Source of the DNA: Margaritispora aquatica
Taxonomy: Eukaryota > Ascomycota > Leotiomycetes > Helotiales > Discinellaceae
Direction: 5' to 3'
Assembly (NCBI GenBank): GCA_007644065.1
Contig: VJWN01000001.1
Location: 2,246,340 to 2,310,339 of the forward strand
DNA: 64,000 bases
Numbering within the stretch: position 1 is the stretch's first letter; every line of letters starts with the position of its first letter. Shown here piece by piece: positions 54,907 to 64,000 of this stretch. The notes under the pieces were generated by a model. It was not told where the DNA came from. It ran no database searches and saw only the letters and a program-made list of their open reading frames with translations. A program made the translations under genes and the position numbers.

Positions 54907-57900
54907 ATGGCACCACGCAACTCCTCAATCGATGCAATGGGTGCATCACACAGCAAGAATAGGCTCTCATCAGATTTGAATGCTGCGCATCTTCAGCAGC
55001 TGTGTACAGGTTTCGCAACTGCTTGCCAGGCCTGCAAGGCACCGCTGATGATCGATATCGAGTCTCAATTCGAACATTGGCGAACAACCTCCCAGATAAT
55101 CCCTCCAAAATCTCAGCTCTCGTCTCTGCCATGTGTTGGCAATGTGGAGCACTTTACCTGCGCAGGATGTGGAAAGGAACCCCAATTCAGTGCAACCAAC
55201 ATCTTCACTCCACTAGGCGTCATTAACATATGCTGCAATGAGGGTAGACTTTTCGGAATGTGGTTGTGTAAGTACTATCTCCTAGTTGCGATTTGCTAGA
55301 GCGGGTATGCTGTTCTTAGAGGACAATCTTCGAGAGTGCAGCACAAGAAATCAAATCATCCCCAGTTTAAATTCAAGGCCTTAGGCAGAGTTGGATGCTA
55401 ATATGATTTAGTATTATCCCGGTTTGATGCCGCTCAGCTGAAAAAGCCGAAGGAAGATTCAAAGAAGGGTCAGTCTTAACTACTTGTTCCCAAATCATTA
55501 TTTTTAACTCCCGAAGACACAGATAAAAAGCCAAGCAAACATACCAAATCAATGAGTACACCAGGTGTTGGCTACGCAGCTGGTTACGGAGACTATATGG
55601 ATGATATCGATCTGTACGATTATGGTGCTATGAATGGTCCATGGGGCTTGAGACCACCTCTGCCTACGCCCGAGTCGGATCACGAGCAGATAAAGCAAGC
55701 ACAGGACAGGCTAGTGATCGAAACTATAAAGGCAAGAAAATAGGTCATCTAAACCTCCGCACGCCTAGCTAATTTTGCATGACGATAGTTGCTCACGCCG
55801 TTCCTACCAGATCCATCAGCGGATGCTACCACGGAATTGACGCTGCTGCGCTTGAGCAACTTCTTTGATCGAATCACCGAGCTGATTCGCAATGATTCAG
55901 TGACAGATATCGCAGAGAGAAGCGAGTTGTTTACCGAAGTCATCTCCTTTACCCAGCAGATTTTGGAGAGACCTGGATTACTCAGCTTACTTTACGACGC
56001 ACGGCCTTTGAAAGTTAATTATCCAGGTTTGTTTCCTACTGCTTGATATCCTGAACATAACTAAGTAAAACAGGCCTACAATCACTCAGTCTAGCTAAAG
56101 GTTTAACATCTTTCATTCTCGATGATTCGCCTGGATCCTGCGGCTCATCCTTCTTTGTAAACAGCCTTGATACTTATCGTCAAGCAAAGATTTATCTACA
56201 ACTGTCTGGAAGTTCAAAGAACAATCAAGATGGAACAGATGATTACTCCACTGGACAAGAGAGAGATGCTAGTCGGATTTGCCGGGATTTGGTCGAGCTC
56301 TACGAGAATCTAGAGCAAAAGCTTAAAGGAACATCCAGTTCTATCGTTCCAGACGAGCCGCGTGATATCCAAGACCCTTGGATTAAATTCTCGGAAGAGA
56401 ACCGTGTCACTTTCACGGATGATGTTTTGAGAGGCCATCGTAAGTTATGGAGTTGAACATCATTGACTTCAAACTCCTTCACTACTGTTGTAGGCCCATG
56501 CTAATAATAGTTAAGGCTATTCTAGGGAGATTGCGGCATTATCGACATCCACAAAAAAGGGTAGACTGAATACTATCAGCAAAGAAGTTGCTACAATGTC
56601 AACCTCTCTCCCTGCAGGCATTTTCCTCAAAATTGCGGAGAAGCGCTCAGATGTTATGAAGGTAATGATTGTCGGCTCTGCAGGATCACCTTATGCTGGT
56701 GGATTGTTCATGTGAGTGTTCCTCTATCCTGATAATATTTATGGATACTTTGAGTTTTCCGCTATTTTGATGATTAGATGCTGATAATGTCTAGTTTCGA
56801 CATGTTCCTAGATGCTGAATATCCTACAACACCACCGAAAATGTTAGTCGCTGTTTTTTTCTTTATCTGTTATCAGATTTTAAGCACATGCTTTAAAAGT
56901 TTGGCATTCTTCTTAAAACCCTACTAATGGTTGTAGGTCATTCGTGCTCCATGGAAACGATAATGAGGCACACTCCTTCAATCCTAATCTTCACCGAGGT
57001 GGTGGCGGTAAGTATCTAATTACACCTATCCTAGCCCATGTGTGCTAACTCAACCACTAGTGTGTCTGTCACTAATCAACACTTGGTCTGGTGCTGCTGC
57101 TGAACGATGGCAACCAAATAAAAGCACAATTCTTGCAGTTCTTATTAGTGTCCAAGCGATGATTCTTGGAGCTCCAGTTCCTTGGGTCAATGAGCCTGGA
57201 TACGAAGGTCAAGCTACCTCTAAGCAGGCCCTAGAGCACACTCTTCTTATGCAGATCAAGACTGTCAAATATGCCATGATTGGATGGATCGAAAACGATT
57301 TTAGAAACACTAATGGGCCCGAAGCTGTCTGGAAAGACATCAGCAAAACCTACTGGAAACATAATGGAGCTGAAGTACTTGAAACTGTCCGGAAGTGGTC
57401 CAAGGATAACACGTCTTTGACCAAATATGACCCGTTGAATCCTTTTGGCAAGAAGGCAAAAAGAAAGGGCAAGAAGGTTCCTGCTGACCCGGATTCAGTG
57501 CCTCCTCCACAACCTGTCAACATGCTCGAGAAGATGGAAACCTTGTTAGGAATTAAGTCTGAAGTCTTGGAGGAGACATCACCTTCAAAGCTAGGCGGAT
57601 TGATGAACAGACTGAAGGGCAAACGCAAAGCTAGCGACAGCGAAGGAGCTCTGAACATACCACACCACTTGAAGAAGCAAAAGACACCAAGCGTTACGAC
57701 GAAATGGGTATACACGGGTGGCAAAACTCAAAAGGAAGTTAGAGCTGTATGCAAGGAGTTTGGTATTGGTTCCAAGCCTACCATCAAGGACACCGTCATC
57801 AAGATCGAAGAGCACGTCAACAACAAAGGCAAAGCAAATGCCGCGTTGGTCGCCAAATGGGGAAAGTTCTTGGATACAGAGAATGAGGATTCTACCACTG

Positions 57901-57968
57901 AGTCAAGCTCCAGCTTTGAAATCATGTCGGACATAGCGAGCCCGTTCGCGAGTATCACGAAGGTTTGA
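54907..57968 (+). CDS. UBE2O/BIRC6-like ubiquitin-conjugating enzyme (E2) with Cys-rich N-terminus
   Basis: Nine exons join to 817 residues: 54907-55267, 55412-55468, 55523-55731, 55789-56026, 56074-56439, 56516-56711, 56795-56842, 56937-57007 and 57061-57968. The N-terminal part has two CxxC pairs (Cys40/43 and Cys85/88) and a later CC, a possible zinc ribbon. A region with MSTPGVGYAAGYGDYMDDID follows, then helical segments. The UBC domain begins near residue 430 (LPAGIFLKIAEKR) and contains MFLDAEYPTTPPKMSF, SFNPNLHRGGGVCLSL with catalytic Cys517, and PVPWVNEPGYEGQ. These are marks of the large E2 type of BIRC6 and UBE2O, which can act as combined E2/E3. A lysine-rich segment lies near 645-660. 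Exon 3 ends with a GC donor. The substrate is unknown. Confidence 0.85.
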
Positions 57969-58479
57969 GTCATGCCATACTCTTCAGTTCGATGCATTCC
58001 CTTTTTCGTCTTCAGGGAAGCGGTTAGGAGCGTACCTTTGGGGGCATTGTCATGGGGGCCATGATAGGTGTTAAGGGGATTCTTTTTTCTCTCGTGTGGC
58101 ATCGTATGGACTTGAACATGAATGAACATGGGTTTGGGCCTGTGATGTGGCGTATTTGTTTGGCAAAGATGTGTTATAGAACATATGGGCTTCCTCATGA
58201 TCGATGATTAGGTAGGGGTAGGATGGGTGGTTTGCTACGTGGTGCTACTTGCTTCTCAACAATACACTTTCTCATGTACCACAACGATAAGCGATAGTAT
58301 AATAGCTACCTGGCTAGTTCGGTATGTGATTGTACTTGGTCAACCTAGAAGAAATGTCTCGGCATGATGCTTGAATTGTGGAAACCCAAAGTCTGCTCCA
58401 GACGCCTCGCCTTGATCCCAAGACAAATAACTCCATACATAATATACATTTCCCTAACGTCCAAAACCGGCAGATCGTG
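57969..58479. other. Region between convergent E2 and FAM32A-type genes
   Basis: It contains only the 3' flanks of both genes. A 156-codon frame on the minus strand (57728-58198) overlaps the end of the E2 gene on the other strand and is its shadow. Confidence 0.5.
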
Positions 58480-59099
58480 TTATCCAGGTCCGATTCTTGG
58501 CCTGCGTTGATTACGTTAGCAAATTCTACAGTGTAAACGACTGGGTAGGAGACATACATGTCGTGATGTTCTGAGAGTTTCGAGAGGTATGTATTTAGTT
58601 CCTCGACTCGCTGCTTGTGTGACTTGACGCCCTCCTTCTCGAGACGCTCATGTAGCTGTTTCGGAGTTAGCTTGTTCCTTATTTAAGTAGCAGGCCTTCC
58701 TCCAACTTCTAGGCTTCCTAGAGGACGGGGCACATTAATGGGGAGTAGTTGAGGAAAAAGACAGAGACATAGACATAGACATACCCTCTTCCGCCGCATC
58801 TCCTCATACGCCCTCTCGCTTGCGGTCTTGAGATCTCCTTCTCCCTCGCCTTCTTCCTCTCCCTCTCCTTCAGCAGCCCCCCTCGGCTCGGACTCAGCCT
58901 CACCTTCCTTCCCCTCCTTCCCCTCCTTCCCTTTGCCCTTCGAACTTAGACTCTTGGACTCGTCCTCGAGCGCGGATTGGAGATTCGTCGCGGTCGTAGA
59001 GGCTTTGGCTTTCTTCTTTTTCTTCTTGATTCCTGCTGGGGCGCCGCCTTTGAGCTTTAGCCCTCCGCGAACGGTCGAGGCGTACTCGTCTGCGGGCAT
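58480..59099 (-). CDS. FAM32A-type protein (spliceosome-associated, DUF1754 family)
   Basis: Three exons, 59099-58785, 58670-58558 and 58501-58480, give 149 residues. The last exon codes only for the final six residues and the stop. The start MPADEYASTVRGGLKLKG, the polylysine stretch, and the end HKQRVEELNTYLSKLSEHHD plus MPRIGPG match the FAM32A family from end to end. Human FAM32A enters the catalytic core of the spliceosome and promotes exon ligation. The middle (about 50-95) is low-complexity Lys/Gly/Glu. Intron 1 (114 nt) begins with a run of GTATGT-like hexamers. The start of exon 2 rests on choosing the CAAG acceptor, which restores the family's sequence; nearby AG alternatives break the frame. 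Confidence 0.85.
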
Positions 59100-60638
59100 T
59101 TTGGGTGTGTGGTTGTTGGGTCGATGGTGGGGAGCTTGGAGATGGACGTACAGTAGGTACTTTAGGTTTTGGTGGATTGAGAGGCAGAATTCAGGGCGGT
59201 GAGAGGATTGAGAATGGTTTTGGGTCTAGGTCTGGGCTCATGTCTTGGCTGGGCCAGAGGACTCGGTAATTTTTAACTTCACTCCATAATGTAAACGCAC
59301 GCTTCCTTTGGTGATGAGAAAGTTGGATGCTATACTTTGATCCTGATGCTTTGATGCCGTTTGCTGATTAATATGGTGCTGTCTAGTGACATGCTAAGAG
59401 GGCCTGCTTTGCGATGTTCAGCGTTGTTTTCACATATGTTGCGTTTGGTTGACAGATGTCTTATAGAACTGCGCTTGGGATAAACTCAAATAGACGTTCC
59501 AAAACTTGAGTATTCACTCTATGTTGGAAGGGGATAGCAAAAAAAGCTGATTCATACGGTAAGAATTAGGAACAAGTGTCTTTATTGTGTGGTTTGCATA
59601 GGGGAATTTCTGGCTATGATGTCCTGTGCTGCTGTCGTAGCGCCTAGCTGAGATAAGTGGTCAGGTATTTGATCATCTGCGTAAAAGTGATGCTACTGAT
59701 ATTCTTCTTAGTTGTGTCTATATCGTGGTATGGGCTCGTTTTTTTTTGTGTCTGGCTGTGGATTATTCTAGTTCAAGATTGCTTTATTCGGTCTCGTCAC
59801 AAACAGTGATAATTCTCATACTTTTCCATTTTATAGAGAAGATCAAGCATTAGGGTTGTACAATCCTTTCCCCTTAACAAGATTTACATAGTCTTAGACA
59901 AGTCGGTCACCCAAATGGGCGAGATAGCTTTATGAAACATGAAATGTACCCATCTCGCTTCACAAAATTTCTTCAACTTGATGTTCGTTGTTCCGCTGGC
60001 TTAGTTCGCCTAAGTAGCAATGTCCTTCATAGATTTTTAGAACATACTCTTATATCACCGAGTATATAAGTGTAATCTAGAAGAGACATATTGCATACAG
60101 CCGTTGACACTTACTCAAAAGAATATCGTGCCAAAGCTGACACTTGTCTCGAAGTACGACTCAGTGTTTGGTTGGCAGGGAAGTCTCTTTTTAGCAAGTA
60201 TATCCCAATGATCTATGAATCACTGTGTCCTCAAATGTATTAAATCATCATTGGACGATGACCCACGTATAAATTCTAGCTGCTTAGTTGTACTGTTGAC
60301 GACCAAGCACTGTTGACGTTGACATGTGGTTGTCGTGGAGAGATGGACCCGCATATCGCCATGACGATTTAGCCCAATGCCTCGAGTATTTCAAGTCTCT
60401 CAGCTGCGAATTATTTCACCTCAAGCACCATTACAAGGCACCTGCGGTTGTCGCAGTTGCGAATCAATTTCACATCAAGTGCTATTACACCAAATCTGCA
60501 ATCACCAGTCCTCGCCAACGTAAGTCTATCAGCCCTACACTTCTAAATTGTATACCGTCTACTCGCTTGTAAATTGAACTCCGAGGATGATCCGTCAATG
60601 TGCCCCCTCGAAGTGCACATCTGCTAAAATTATGATAG
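59100..60638. other. Intergenic region with GTTGAC repeats before the lysine-rich gene
   Basis: No supported gene is present. GTTGAC occurs at 60295-60300, 60312-60317 and 60318-60323, with another near 60103. An 82-codon frame at 60324-60572 starts with ATG but shows no family features and is probably 5' leader. Confidence 0.45.
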
Positions 60639-61562
60639 ATGAGTTCCGAAGCTGCATCAAGCGCAGTCGCATCACCTACCAGCACTGGTACCTCTCCTAC
60701 CTCGCGTCGAGTCTCTCAACATATTCGCTCTGCTTCGCGCACAGTACGAGATTCTTGGAGCTCATTATTTTCCACCAACTTAATGGCTCCAAACGGCCAA
60801 TCCTCCACTGCGCCAACTGCACCAGCAGTCAACTCTCCTATCGGATATACTGCTCTCACAACCATCACGGACAATTCGAACGCTGATGCCCTGAACACCC
60901 TCAGAGGACCAGCCTCGCAGTACTTCGTCCCCTTCTCCTCCAGCGACGCCGCTCAACCACCAGGTCAGGGTTACACCTTCACTGACGGTCCATGTAAGGG
61001 CCAAACCGCGTACATGGATCCAAAGTACGACCCCCTCGGAGCATGGCAGGCTGCCCCAGTCTACGTCCCTCCTCCCTACAACCCCCATACGGCACGTGCT
61101 CCATCTCCTTCCATTGTGTTCTCCTTCTGCACCCGCTGGAGAGACCGTTGGTTGGAGTTCACCCAGTTGCCCATCTTTGTTGGAGACGCCACAGAGATGA
61201 TCAGGCCCATCACCTGGTCTGGTTACGTCGAGCCTAAGTATAAGCGCATGGCGAAGAACGTTAAGAAGGGCGTCAAGAAGATGGTCAAGAAGCTCAAGGA
61301 GAAGAAGAACAAAATGGGCAAGAAGGGTAAGCAAGTCGCTGCAATCACCGGGGCCACCGAGGGCAAGGCGGGAATGGAACTCAAGGAGATGGGCGAGGTC
61401 ACAGCTTCTGCTTCTGCTGAGGTAGCCGAGGACATGAAGGGAACTGCACTTGAAATCGAGGGCGAGGAAGTCAACAAGGCCACCGAGATCAACACTTTTG
61501 CCAAGGCCACCAAGGACAAGGAGGCTATAAGCAAGAAGGCTACGCCTCGCAGCTTCGTTTAG
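60639..61562 (+). CDS. Uncharacterised protein with lysine-rich C-terminal part
   Basis: A single exon of 307 residues from ATG at 60639. The first 60 residues are Ser/Thr-rich (ASSAVASPTSTGTSPTSRRV). A central part has Tyr/Pro motifs (YTFTDGPCKGQTAYMDPKYD, then VYVPPPYNPHT). A short conserved-looking stretch CTRWRDRWLEFTQLPIFVGD follows. From about 205 to 235 the sequence is strongly basic (VKKGVKKMVKKLKEKKNKM), and it ends in an acidic helical tail. No membrane segment or signal peptide is seen. Codon use is regular with many GGC/AAG codons, which suggests a real and perhaps well-expressed gene. I do not recognise a characterised family. The basic tract could bind nucleic acid or membranes. 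Confidence 0.7.
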   Translation: MSSEAASSAVASPTSTGTSPTSRRVSQHIRSASRTVRDSWSSLFSTNLMAPNGQSSTAPTAPAVNSPIGYTALTTITDNSNADALNTLRGPASQYFVPFSSSDAAQPPGQGYTFTDGPCKGQTAYMDPKYDPLGAWQAAPVYVPPPYNPHTARAPSPSIVFSFCTRWRDRWLEFTQLPIFVGDATEMIRPITWSGYVEPKYKRMAKNVKKGVKKMVKKLKEKKNKMGKKGKQVAAITGATEGKAGMELKEMGEVTASASAEVAEDMKGTALEIEGEEVNKATEINTFAKATKDKEAISKKATPRSFV

Positions 61563-62528
61563 ATCACTTGAGGCTAGGGCAACAAGTACGAAATCAAGTT
61601 AAGCTAGACGAGATGCAAGGAGCATTGCTGGGGAGTGCTCTTTCTTTCGGTGAATAGGTCAAGGATGCACGTTGTGCTGCTGCTGCTGCTTGGTCATTGG
61701 ATTCTGCTCTGCTCTGGTCTTCTGGTATTTGGGTTGGTCGCTTCTCTTTCTTCTGGTCAGCTCTAGCCGATGGTCTTTTCTTCTGGGTTTTTGCGTTCGG
61801 TTTGCGCTCTTCTGTCTGGCAGTTCTGCGGATCTGGTTTCGGGGCTTTGGGTAATGTGGTCTGGCGTTTTCGGTGCTTAGTTGGGTGGGTGGAATACTCA
61901 TTGCCCATCATCGAGACGCACGTTTTTCTTCCTCTTCTCCTTCTGGCGTTTACAGGAGTTTATCGGCTTAGTTGAGATACCCCGCCGATGGAATGGCATA
62001 ATGCAATTGTTCTGCGCTTTTCATATACCCACCTATCATAACTGTCTGTTCCTGCGTGTCCTTGTACTTCTAGGTTTTCCATTGTGTGACATTTATCATC
62101 ATGTGACTAACCTTGAGGTGAGGCAGTTTTTGTTCGGCTATTTTGGAAGGGAAGGAAAGGTCCAATCTCATTTACGATCTTAAAGCCTATTCAATATGGA
62201 ATTAAAAGCTTCACTGGCATCATAAGGGCGATAGTCGATTGTTAATCAAGTTTCTAATAATCAAATACAAGAGAAATGAAGTCCAAATCGAGGGAAATAG
62301 AAAAGAGTTCGGTTCTGCTGAAAGTGTATCTCAACAAAGCACATCTAGGAACACTTTCTAATCGTTTTAATTCGAACGTATACATCCAAGTAAACACAAA
62401 GGTATTAAAGACTCTTCGCGTTCATTAACTCGAGACCTCCTAAGCTAGCTAATACAGCGATACAGCGATGAAATATTCCGACATCCGTCTCCAGCAAAGT
62501 TGTTCCTACACATGAACTTACACACACA
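61563..62528. other. Region between convergent genes
   Basis: A (CTG)n run near 61676-61691 and CT-rich sequence are visible. Frames on both strands at 61594-61975 overlap one another and are not supported as genes. Confidence 0.5.
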
Positions 62529-64000
62529 CTAATCGCCCGAGCTATCGTCACTGCCATCTTCCTCTGTCTCGTCGCCTCTAAGATCTAGAATAGCCTTTTC
62601 GACATCGTCAAGGTCCTCTTCAGCATCACTGCCCATACCAAGGATCTCCTTCTCCATGTCATCAAGCTGTTCACTCTGTGCTTCTTCAACGGGCATCGAC
62701 GTCTCCTGTCTCAACTGGCTCATCGGCGGGAGGAAAGGTCGAGCTGCAAAAACAGGCTTCTCGTCTTCAGTTTCGTCGCCATCTAGACCATTCATACTGT
62801 TAGGGCTTTGGGCTTCTTGCGGAGGAATGCGCTTGGTACCAATAATACCAAGTTTGCGACCAGTTTTCTGTTCATATTCCCAACGATGGAGTCTGCGGCC
62901 CATACGCCGGAAGGCTGCAGCATAAGCAGATACTTCTTCACCAAAGTCGTCGACTTCAGAGTCTAGTTGAATAAGACCTCCAAAGCCATGCTCTTTTAGT
63001 GGTCCGGGATGCTTGTACCATAAATCTTCATCTTCGCTATCATCGAATGGGCTCGGCATAGCATTGGTACGTTGGATGGCTCGCCAGAACGGACCGTCAC
63101 TTTTCCGACCTTTCTTGGCTTCATGGTGTATCTTTCGGATACCGCGACTTAGAATGTACTCGACACGCTGGTTTCTATTCCGCTCCACAGCTAACTGATG
63201 GGCAGTAAGGGGTCGGCTGCGTCGAAGGACTGGTTCGCCATGCGCAACAGGCGACGAACCTTCGATAATCGAATTTCGCAGGTTGCCTCTGCCTTTTGCT
63301 CCATTGTTAAGTACACTCTGAATTCGCATCCCACCAAGGACACGGGGAGGGGGAGTTGAACGCGTACTGTCAATATCAGACTCATACTTTGGCCGCATAC
63401 GACCTATTATGGTAGCGGGGCTCGCTCCAGCATCTTCGTATTTCGGACGAATTCGGCCGATGTACGTGGCAGGACTACCATCTTCAGGTGGCAAGTGAAG
63501 TTTCGGCTTTGGTCCTCGCTTAGGAGGTCCATGATGCTCGGCCTGGAAGGCAGCTTGGTCGGCCTCGATGATACGCTTGCGCTCTCTCATTTTGGTTAAA
63601 CCATAGTCCTTCTCCTCTTGAGTATCGACGTTTTCACTCTCTTGTTGCTCATCGGTTAGGTGCTGAAACCTTGGGACACCTTGATTTCGAACGTCCGTAT
63701 TGTAATCGACACCTTCACCAAAAGGATTCTCCTCGGCACCTTCCTCCGTGAAGTCGGACTCGAGATAGAACCACATCAACCACAGAAAAGCTCTTGCTCT
63801 TGACTCACTGGATAGATCTTCACCCATCAGCAGGTCATAAAAGTCTCTTCCAGGTGGAAAGTGCAGTTCCGTAACCTTGGCAGCATGTGTAGCGAGAACA
63901 AAGATCAAGTTCACAGGATTGGTTCTTGGTGGGTCGACGATCTCCTTGATTTTCTCCAGGCTGCCAGGCTCAACACGATCCTCAGATGCACCTTTAAGTA
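62529..64000 (-). CDS. Probable INO80 complex subunit 1 (Ies1-like), truncated by the window edge
   Basis: The reading frame is open from the window edge at 64000 to the stop at 62529, about 490 codons, so the N-terminus is missing. The visible start reads LKGASEDRVEPGSLEKIKEI and continues to NPVNLIFVLATHA. The segment HFPPGRDFYDLLMGEDLSSE followed by RARAFLWLMWFYLESDF and ENPFGEG is the part I associate with fungal Ino eighty subunit 1. The middle holds two similar copies of a short motif (YIGRIRPKYEDAGASPAT and IIGRMRPKYESDID). The rest is charged and mostly disordered, ending in an acidic tail. Ies1 is a fungal-specific accessory subunit of the INO80 chromatin remodeller in the nucleus. 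The assignment comes from recall of family motifs and should be treated as probable. Confidence 0.62.
   Translation of the reverse strand, partial: LKGASEDRVEPGSLEKIKEIVDPPRTNPVNLIFVLATHAAKVTELHFPPGRDFYDLLMGEDLSSESRARAFLWLMWFYLESDFTEEGAEENPFGEGVDYNTDVRNQGVPRFQHLTDEQQESENVDTQEEKDYGLTKMRERKRIIEADQAAFQAEHHGPPKRGPKPKLHLPPEDGSPATYIGRIRPKYEDAGASPATIIGRMRPKYESDIDSTRSTPPPRVLGGMRIQSVLNNGAKGRGNLRNSIIEGSSPVAHGEPVLRRSRPLTAHQLAVERNRNQRVEYILSRGIRKIHHEAKKGRKSDGPFWRAIQRTNAMPSPFDDSEDEDLWYKHPGPLKEHGFGGLIQLDSEVDDFGEEVSAYAAAFRRMGRRLHRWEYEQKTGRKLGIIGTKRIPPQEAQSPNSMNGLDGDETEDEKPVFAARPFLPPMSQLRQETSMPVEEAQSEQLDDMEKEILGMGSDAEEDLDDVEKAILDLRGDETEEDGSDDSSGD

Noticed and set aside
57728..58198. 156-codon minus-strand frame at the end of the E2 gene
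   Set aside because: It overlaps the coding end of the E2 gene on the opposite strand and has no independent features.
1..64000. tRNA genes, rRNA genes, CRISPR arrays, telomere repeats
   Set aside because: I scanned by eye for GTTCRANNC boxes with a plausible cloverleaf, TTAGGG arrays and spaced repeats and saw none. A tRNA finder would be needed to exclude tRNAs firmly.

Overview
The window looks like a chromosomal segment of a filamentous ascomycete. Evidence: short spliceosomal introns (mostly 45-135 nt) with GTRAGT-type donors, a trifunctional anthranilate synthase II/IGPS/PRAI gene, PTH11-like and HET-type sequences, a CE5 cutinase-like enzyme, and fungal forms of Nup188, Use1 and INO80 subunit 1. 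A Leotiomycetes-type plant-associated fungus would fit, but that is inference. Most genes are spliced, so their structures were rebuilt here by joining exons in phase.

Region 1 (about 1-22 kb) is accessory in character: gene-poor, AT-rich in places and littered with relics. It holds a secreted CE5 esterase, an intact seven-exon PTH11-like receptor, an ankyrin protein with a STAND-type N-terminal region, a DUF2235 (Tle1-like) alpha/beta hydrolase, and a chymotrypsin-fold protease-like protein with Cys at the nucleophile position. Between them lie decayed pieces: a SET-domain gene, a chromodomain fragment, a HET-domain gene, an unrecognised coding relic and a membrane-protein gene. The ankyrin, HET, hydrolase and protease types are those used by fungal allorecognition and cell-death genes. 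A functional link among these particular neighbours is only a hypothesis.

Region 2 (about 22-43.5 kb) is compact and mostly housekeeping: Kti12 (Elongator regulation), an alpha/beta hydrolase divergent from a quercetin dioxygenase-like bicupin (a possible flavonol-degradation pair), Nup188 divergent from the tryptophan gene, a BRCT/WGR-like nuclear protein with an Asn/Gln-rich repetitive tail, and the ER SNARE Use1 divergent from a phosphatidylserine decarboxylase.

Region 3 (about 43.5-64 kb) holds a C2H2 zinc-finger regulator with a 4.2 kb desert behind it and 5.4 kb in front of it, a likely 72-residue small protein, a nine-exon UBE2O/BIRC6-like E2 enzyme with an N-terminal Cys-rich module, a FAM32A-type splicing factor, an uncharacterised lysine-rich protein, and the truncated gene for a probable INO80 subunit 1.

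The most useful findings are the rebuilt gene models (PTH11-like, E2, FAM32A, ankyrin, Nup188), two GC-AG introns, a stop-free 3n intron right after the second codon of Kti12, the HET, SET and chromodomain relics, and clusters of a TGTCAAC motif in otherwise empty DNA.
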